DNA from: Candidatus Faecalibacterium faecipullorum
GTDB taxonomy: Bacteria > Bacillota > Clostridia > Oscillospirales > Ruminococcaceae
DNA length: 8,932 nt
NCBI GenBank assembly: GCA_019118985.1
Contig: DWXX01000029.1
Location: 1-8,932, forward strand
Direction: 5' to 3'
The translations under genes and the position numbers were made by a program. Shown here piece after piece: positions 5,359 to 8,932 of this stretch; position 1 is the first letter of the stretch, and every line of letters starts with the position of its first letter. Below the pieces are notes generated by a model. It worked only from the letters and a program-made list of their open reading frames with translations. It did no database searches and was not told the DNA's origin.

Positions 5359-6140
5359 CGGAACGTCAAAACAATACCGAAGAATACAATGAGCAATACT
5401 CCCGCAGCCGGATGCTGCTGGGGGACGACGGCCTGGCCCGCCTGCGGGCGGCCCGGGTGGCGGTGTTCGGCGTCGGCGGGGTGGGGGGCTATGTGGTCGA
5501 AGCCCTGGCCCGCAGCGGGGTGGGGGCCCTCGACCTTGTGGATGACGACAGGGTCTGCCTTTCCAACCTCAACCGGCAGATCATCGCTGCCCACTCCACC
5601 CTCGGGATGTACAAGGTGGATGCCGCCGCCGCCCGGGTGCAGGACATCGACCCCGGCATCACCGTCCGCACCTACAAGACCTTCTACACCCCCGAGACGG
5701 CCGGCCAGTTCGACTTTGCCCAGTACAGCTATGTGGTGGACGCCATCGACACGGTCACCGGCAAGCTGGCCCTGGTCATGCAGGCCAAAGCCGCCGGGGT
5801 GCCCATCATCTGCTCGATGGGGGCGGGCAACAAGCTGGACCCCGCCCGCTTCGAGGTGGCCGACATCTACGACACCTCGGTCTGCCCCCTGGCCCGGGTG
5901 ATGCGGGCAGAGTGCCGCAAGCGCGGGGTCAAACAGCTCAAGGTGGTCTACTCCAAAGAGCCGCCCGCCGCCCCTGCCGGGCAGGCCGACCCGAACGGGC
6001 CGGACGGGCAGGGGGGCGGCGCCCGCCCCGGCGCGCCCAAAAAGCAGGCCCCGGGCTCGCTGTCCTTTGTGCCCAGCGCGGCGGGCCTTGTGCTGGCCGG
6101 CGAGGTCATCCGGGACATCGCCTTTGGGAAAGTGAGGTAA
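5355..6140 (+). CDS. tcdA: tRNA threonylcarbamoyladenosine dehydratase (TcdA/CsdL type)
   Basis: This 261-residue E1-like (ThiF/MoeB fold) protein is an ATP-dependent enzyme that dehydrates t6A at position 37 of ANN-reading tRNAs to the cyclic form ct6A. Seen: the N-terminal RSRMLLGDDGL (17-27) typical of the family; the nucleotide loop GVGGVGG (39-45); DDDRVCLSNLNRQ (63-75); VDAIDTVTGK (128-137), with DAID binding the adenylate; GAGNKLDP (156-163); and VVYSKEPP (197-204). A Pro/Gly-rich stretch without order (about 203-234) follows, then the closing SLSFVPSAAGLVLAGEVI. The linker is an insertion in a naturally variable loop and the core motifs are intact. Start: ATG overlaps the cca stop as ATGA, with AGGAGG 4 nt upstream. 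A generic ThiF-family adenylyltransferase is the alternative, but the motifs fit TcdA best. No sulfur-carrier gene lies beside it. Confidence 0.9.
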   Translation: MTERQNNTEEYNEQYSRSRMLLGDDGLARLRAARVAVFGVGGVGGYVVEALARSGVGALDLVDDDRVCLSNLNRQIIAAHSTLGMYKVDAAAARVQDIDPGITVRTYKTFYTPETAGQFDFAQYSYVVDAIDTVTGKLALVMQAKAAGVPIICSMGAGNKLDPARFEVADIYDTSVCPLARVMRAECRKRGVKQLKVVYSKEPPAAPAGQADPNGPDGQGGGARPGAPKKQAPGSLSFVPSAAGLVLAGEVIRDIAFGKVR

Positions 6141-6142
6141 CC

Positions 6143-7048
6143 ATGCGCTACAAACTGCTTGCCAGCGACTACGACAACACCCTCGTCCCCTTTGGGGAAA
6201 AGCGCCCCCGCCCCGCCGTCGAGGCGGCGGTGGGCCGGATGCAGGCCGCCGGGGCGAAGTTCGTCCTCAGCACCGGCCGCGCCTGGCCGGCCGTCCGCAC
6301 CCCCGGGCAGCTGGGGTCCATCCGGTTCGACTACGCCGTCACCTGCAACGGGGCCTATGTGGTGGACCGCACCGGCGCGCCGGTCTATGAGCACCCCCTC
6401 ATCCCCGAGGAGATGTACGCCCTGGTCGACTTCTGCGAGGACTACGACTATCTTCTGCAGTTCAACTTCCGGGACGGGTACTACGCCTACTGCGGCTACG
6501 AGGCGCTGCGCCGCCGCTATGCGCGGATGGGCAGCCCCGGCCTTGCCTGCATCGACGGCGAGGACCAGGACCGCCACCTCATCGATATGCCCCACGCCGC
6601 CTTCATGATCTGCCCCGAGGGGGCGCTGCCCGCCTTTGAGGCCAAGTACGGCCATCTGGGGCTGCACTTCATGCGGGTAGGCGCCCGGGACGCCGCCGGC
6701 TGGTGCTGCTACGACGTGGTGCGCCGCGGCATCGACAAGGGCGCGGGGCTGGCCGGCCTGTGCGAGGCCATGGGCATCCCGCTGGAAGAGACGGTGGCCG
6801 CCGGCGATTCGGCCAACGACATCGGGATGCTGCGGGCCGCCGGCCTGGGCTGCTGCATGGCCAACGGCAGCCCCGACGCCAAAGCCGCCGCCGACCGCGT
6901 CATCCCCGACGTGCGGGAGGACGGCCTGGCCGCCCTCATTGAGGAGGTCTGGTTCGGCGGGCGGCGGGCCGAGCCCTCGGGGGCGGACCTCGGCTCGGCA
7001 TGGGCGGCGGCCCTGCGCGGCGGGCAGGGGGGCGGCAATGAGCTTTGA
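6143..7048 (+). CDS. Cof-type HAD-superfamily hydrolase (HAD-IIB phosphatase)
   Basis: This 301-residue cytosolic phosphatase has all four HAD motifs: DYDNTL (9-14; D9 nucleophile and D11 acid/base), LSTGR (42-46), the motif-III lysine at about K199, and GDSANDIGM (221-229; D222 and D226 for Mg2+). The large cap domain inserted between motifs II and III (about residues 85-190) marks the Cof/IIB class, which dephosphorylates sugar phosphates, pyridoxal phosphate, flavin or similar metabolites. The cap decides the substrate and I cannot read it from sequence. The final ~30 residues are Gly/Ala-rich and extend past the usual end of the fold. The ATG at 6143 lies 2 nt after the tcdA stop; GTGAGG is the weak ribosome site within the end of tcdA. 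The stop overlaps the next gene by 11 nt. Confidence 0.9.
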   Translation: MRYKLLASDYDNTLVPFGEKRPRPAVEAAVGRMQAAGAKFVLSTGRAWPAVRTPGQLGSIRFDYAVTCNGAYVVDRTGAPVYEHPLIPEEMYALVDFCEDYDYLLQFNFRDGYYAYCGYEALRRRYARMGSPGLACIDGEDQDRHLIDMPHAAFMICPEGALPAFEAKYGHLGLHFMRVGARDAAGWCCYDVVRRGIDKGAGLAGLCEAMGIPLEETVAAGDSANDIGMLRAAGLGCCMANGSPDAKAAADRVIPDVREDGLAALIEEVWFGGRRAEPSGADLGSAWAAALRGGQGGGNEL

Positions 7049-7544
7049 ACCCGTCTGCGGCCCGGGCAGCCGGGCCCTCATCCTGGGCAGCTGGCCCAGC
7101 CCCAAAAGCTGGCAGGCCGGCTTCTACTACGGCCACCCCGCCAACCGGTTCTGGCCGCTGCTGGCCGGCCTGACCGGCGAGGCCGTCCCCGCCCATGACG
7201 ACATCGAGGGCAAAAAGGCCCTCATCCTCCGCCACGGGCTGGCGCTGTGGGACGTGCTGGCAGACTGCACCATCGAGGGGGCGTCCGACGCCTCCATCCG
7301 CGACGCCGTCCCCGAGGACATTGGCCTTCTGCTGGCCCGCGCGCCCATCCGGGCGGTGTTCTGCAACGGGGCGGCGGCCCACCGGCTGTATGCAAAGTAT
7401 ATGCAGCCGGTCAGCGGCATCGAGGCGGTGCGGCTGCCCAGCACCAGCCCCGCCAACGCCGCCTGGAGCATGGAAAAGCTGCGCAGAGCCTGGGGCGCGG
7501 CCCTCGGCCCCTGGCTGCGCGGTGAAGAAAATACGGAAAAATGA
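7038..7544 (+). CDS. DNA-deoxyinosine (hypoxanthine) glycosylase, uracil-DNA-glycosylase superfamily family 6
   Basis: This 168-residue protein fits the hypoxanthine-DNA glycosylase (HDG) branch of the UDG superfamily, which removes deaminated adenine (hypoxanthine) from DNA to start base-excision repair. Seen: LILGSWPSPKS (14-24), the family's motif 1; YYGHPANRFWPLL (30-42), in which N36 of HPxN is the residue described as catalytic in family 6; LWDVL (70-74); and LPSTSPANAAWS (133-144), the C-terminal DNA-binding motif. The classical motif-1 Asp/Asn catalytic residue of UDG families 1-2 is absent, as expected for family 6. The start at 7038 overlaps the HAD stop by 11 nt, and GGGCAGGGGGGC supplies a G-rich ribosome site; the open frame further upstream is shadow sequence. 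It is the last gene of the operon. A mismatch-specific (Mug) glycosylase is the closest alternative, but the paired motifs favour HDG. Confidence 0.88.
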   Translation: MSFEPVCGPGSRALILGSWPSPKSWQAGFYYGHPANRFWPLLAGLTGEAVPAHDDIEGKKALILRHGLALWDVLADCTIEGASDASIRDAVPEDIGLLLARAPIRAVFCNGAAAHRLYAKYMQPVSGIEAVRLPSTSPANAAWSMEKLRRAWGAALGPWLRGEENTEK

Positions 7545-7575
7545 TTTCTAACCTGTAAAATCTTTGCGCAGGCCC

Positions 7576-7603
7576 TTGCCTTTTTGTGAAAAGCCTTTAT
7601 TAT
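7576..7603 (+). promoter_or_regulatory. Predicted promoter of xpaC-telA
   Basis: TTGCCT (7576-7581, 4/6) is followed by a 16-nt spacer and TATTAT (7598-7603, 5/6). The start would be near 7611, leaving a leader of about 33 nt. This 99-nt gap is clearly A/T-richer than the genes around it. No convincing terminator for the upstream operon is visible in it; the best candidate, AGGC/GCCT followed by five T (7570-7585), has only a 4-bp stem. Confidence 0.5.
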
Positions 7604-7643
7604 GGTAGGTGACACGGCCGCAGCAAGAAAAGGAGATGCCAAC

Positions 7644-8267
7644 ATGAGCAAGATCATCCGCACCGAAAAGCCGAGCGTCCTGCCCTATTACGCGGCGGGC
7701 CTGGCCGGCCTTGTGCTGGCGCTGGCGCTGCCGGTGTACAAACTGTGGGCCCTCGCGGTGATGCTGGCGGGGGCGGGGGCCGCCTTTGCCGGGGCGCGGC
7801 GGGTCTGCCCGCGGCGGGTCATCGAGCGGGAGGTGCCCTTCCACACCGGGGACGGGGACGTTGACGCCATGCTGACCGACATCCAGAAAAACCTCGACAC
7901 CCTGCGCGCGCTCAACGACGCTCTGCCCGACCCGCAGCTGTCGGCCGCCATGGACCGGATGGAAAAGGCCGGCCGCTCCATCCTGGAAGTGGTGGAGGCC
8001 GCCCCCGCCAAGGCAAAGCAGGTCCGCCGGTTCGCCAACTACTACCTGCCCGACGCCGTCCATGTGCTGGAGCAGTACGCCGCCATGGCCCGGCAGGGGG
8101 TGCGGGGCGAGAATGCCGCCGCCGTCCGCACCGAGGTGGAGCAGAACGTCGGGATGATCGCCGCCGCCTTTGAGCATCAGCTGGACGCCCTCTACGCCGC
8201 TGAGAGCATGGACCTCTCGGCCGACCTGGCGGTGCTGGAGACCCTTATGAAAAACCAGGGGCTGTAA
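7644..8267 (+). CDS. xpaC: XpaC-family membrane protein (5-bromo-4-chloroindolyl phosphate hydrolysis family)
   Basis: This 207-residue protein has two adjacent hydrophobic segments (about residues 14-31 and 34-51) and a long, helical cytosolic part. The family hallmark KQVRRFANYYLPDAVHVLEQY (125-145) is present. B. subtilis XpaC was named for hydrolysis of a chromogenic phosphate, but the helical protein shows no known phosphatase motif and its real role is unsettled. The start at 7644 is chosen because AAGGAG (7630-7635) is 8 nt upstream. An upstream in-frame ATG at 7602 falls inside the predicted -10 box and has no ribosome site. telA follows 51 nt later, the same order as xpaC-yaaN in B. 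subtilis, which suggests the two proteins act together, perhaps at the membrane. Confidence 0.88.
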   Translation: MSKIIRTEKPSVLPYYAAGLAGLVLALALPVYKLWALAVMLAGAGAAFAGARRVCPRRVIEREVPFHTGDGDVDAMLTDIQKNLDTLRALNDALPDPQLSAAMDRMEKAGRSILEVVEAAPAKAKQVRRFANYYLPDAVHVLEQYAAMARQGVRGENAAAVRTEVEQNVGMIAAAFEHQLDALYAAESMDLSADLAVLETLMKNQGL

Positions 8268-8278
8268 AAGACGCCCCT
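8257..8278 (+). other. Short hairpin spanning the xpaC stop codon
   Basis: AGGGGC (8257-8262) can pair with GCCCCT (8273-8278) around a 10-nt loop that holds the xpaC TAA. Only TTTG follows, so it is at best a weak attenuator or processing site between xpaC and telA. It could also be chance in G+C-rich DNA. Confidence 0.25.
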
Positions 8279-8318
8279 TTGCCGCGCGGTATCACTTTGA
8301 GAAAGGAAGGAACCACCC

Positions 8319-8932
8319 ATGACAGACCAGAACGCCCTGAACTTCGACTTTGACGCCCCCGCATCCCCCAGCCTGACCCTCGACCCGTCCGCCGACCTGG
8401 CTGCCCCCGCCTCTGCCGCGGCCGAACAGCCGGCTGTCCCCGCCCCCGAGGAGGTGCGGCTGTCCCCCGAAGAGCAGAAGATGGTGGAGGACTTTGCCGA
8501 GAAGATCGACCTGACCAACAGCCAGCAGGTGCTGCAGTACGGCGCCGCCAGCCAGAAGAAGATCGGCGACTTTTCCGAGGCGGCCCTGGCCAAGGTCTCG
8601 ACCAAAGACCTGGGCGAGGTGGGCGAGATGATCACCAGCCTGATCGGCGAGCTGAAAAACTTCGACGCCGCCGAGGAGGAGAAGGGGCTGTTCGGCTTCT
8701 TCAAGAAAAAGCAGAACCAGCTCGAGTCCCTCAAGAACAAGTACAACACCGCCGAAAAGAACGTCGAGAACATCCAGTCCATGCTGGAGGGCCACCAGGT
8801 CCAGCTGCTCAAGGACATCGCCATGCTGGACAAGATGTACCAGCTGAACATGGCCTACTTCAAGGAGCTGTCCATGTATATCCTGGCCGGCAAGAAGAAG
8901 CTGGCCGACGTCCGCGCCGGCGAGCTGCAGCA
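8319..8932 (+). CDS. telA: TelA/YaaN-family protein (toxic anion resistance), N-terminal 204 residues
   Basis: The gene runs off the right edge; about half of the usual ~380-400 residues is seen. The family (PF05816) includes the plasmid tellurite-resistance protein TelA and B. subtilis YaaN; its biochemical role is not known. The start ATG at 8319 has AAGGAAGG (8303-8310) 8 nt upstream. Residues 1-48 are a variable Ala/Pro- and Asp-rich region. From about residue 49 (LSPEEQKMVEDFAEKIDLTNSQQVLQYG and onward) the sequence is helical, with IGDFSEAALAKVSTKDLGEVGEMI and the loop GLFGFFKKK (about 124-132), a typical family segment. A long charged helix follows, predicted coiled coil, with NMAYFKELSMYILAGKKKL near the cut. 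It follows xpaC by 51 nt with no clear promoter between, so the two are probably co-transcribed. No membrane segment is seen; the protein is likely cytosolic. Confidence 0.9.
   Translation, partial: MTDQNALNFDFDAPASPSLTLDPSADLAAPASAAAEQPAVPAPEEVRLSPEEQKMVEDFAEKIDLTNSQQVLQYGAASQKKIGDFSEAALAKVSTKDLGEVGEMITSLIGELKNFDAAEEEKGLFGFFKKKQNQLESLKNKYNTAEKNVENIQSMLEGHQVQLLKDIAMLDKMYQLNMAYFKELSMYILAGKKKLADVRAGELQ

Noticed and set aside
8192..8851. Minus-strand frames opposite telA with leucine- or serine-rich products
   Set aside because: Antisense shadows of telA. The Leu/Ser-rich composition is what the complement of Lys/Glu-rich helical codons gives.

Overview
The window reads as chromosomal DNA of a high-G+C, low-complexity-third-position Firmicute, most likely a clostridium of the Oscillospiraceae/Ruminococcaceae type. 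This is inference: it rests on very G+C-rich coding DNA with strong AGGAGG-type ribosome sites, an ECF vitamin-type S component, and an xpaC-telA (yaaN) pair and B. subtilis-like rnz/cca proteins, all typical of Firmicutes. No rRNA or tRNA gene, insertion sequence, transposase or CRISPR array is visible. The first ~300 bases are different: about 38% G+C by hand count, with A/T-rich codons, and look foreign or mobile-element derived.

Layout. (1) 1-233, minus: the 5' part of an unrecognised small membrane protein gene running off the left edge, with its own promoter. (2) 234-502: intergenic junction holding that promoter, two GTATAC-centred palindromes, a near-identical 17-base direct repeat, and a strong terminator serving the next gene. 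(3) 503-1069, minus: a solitary ECF transporter S component, with a near-consensus promoter and a perfect inverted repeat sitting just after the predicted transcription start, as a repressor site would. (4) 1187-2530, minus: a complete MATE-family efflux protein. (5) 2531-2707: a divergent promoter region. (6) 2708-7544, plus: a tightly packed six-gene operon: YbaK/EbsC-type aminoacyl-tRNA deacylase, ribonuclease Z, CCA-adding enzyme, TcdA (tRNA ct6A dehydratase), Cof-type HAD phosphatase, and a family-6 hypoxanthine/deoxyinosine DNA glycosylase. (7) 7644-8932, plus: xpaC followed by the 5' half of telA, cut by the right edge.

How the genes fit together. The first four genes of the plus-strand operon all act on tRNA: Rnz makes the 3' end, Cca adds CCA to it, TcdA finishes the t6A37 modification, and YbaK removes wrong amino acids from charged tRNA. 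The last two genes look like nucleotide/DNA housekeeping. Gaps are 4 nt, 1 nt, a 4-nt overlap, 2 nt and an 11-nt overlap, so translational coupling is likely. I see no clear evidence for a wholly new multi-gene system; the most open questions are the foreign-looking left edge, the operator of the ECF gene, and the tRNA-themed operon with its 5'-end hairpin.
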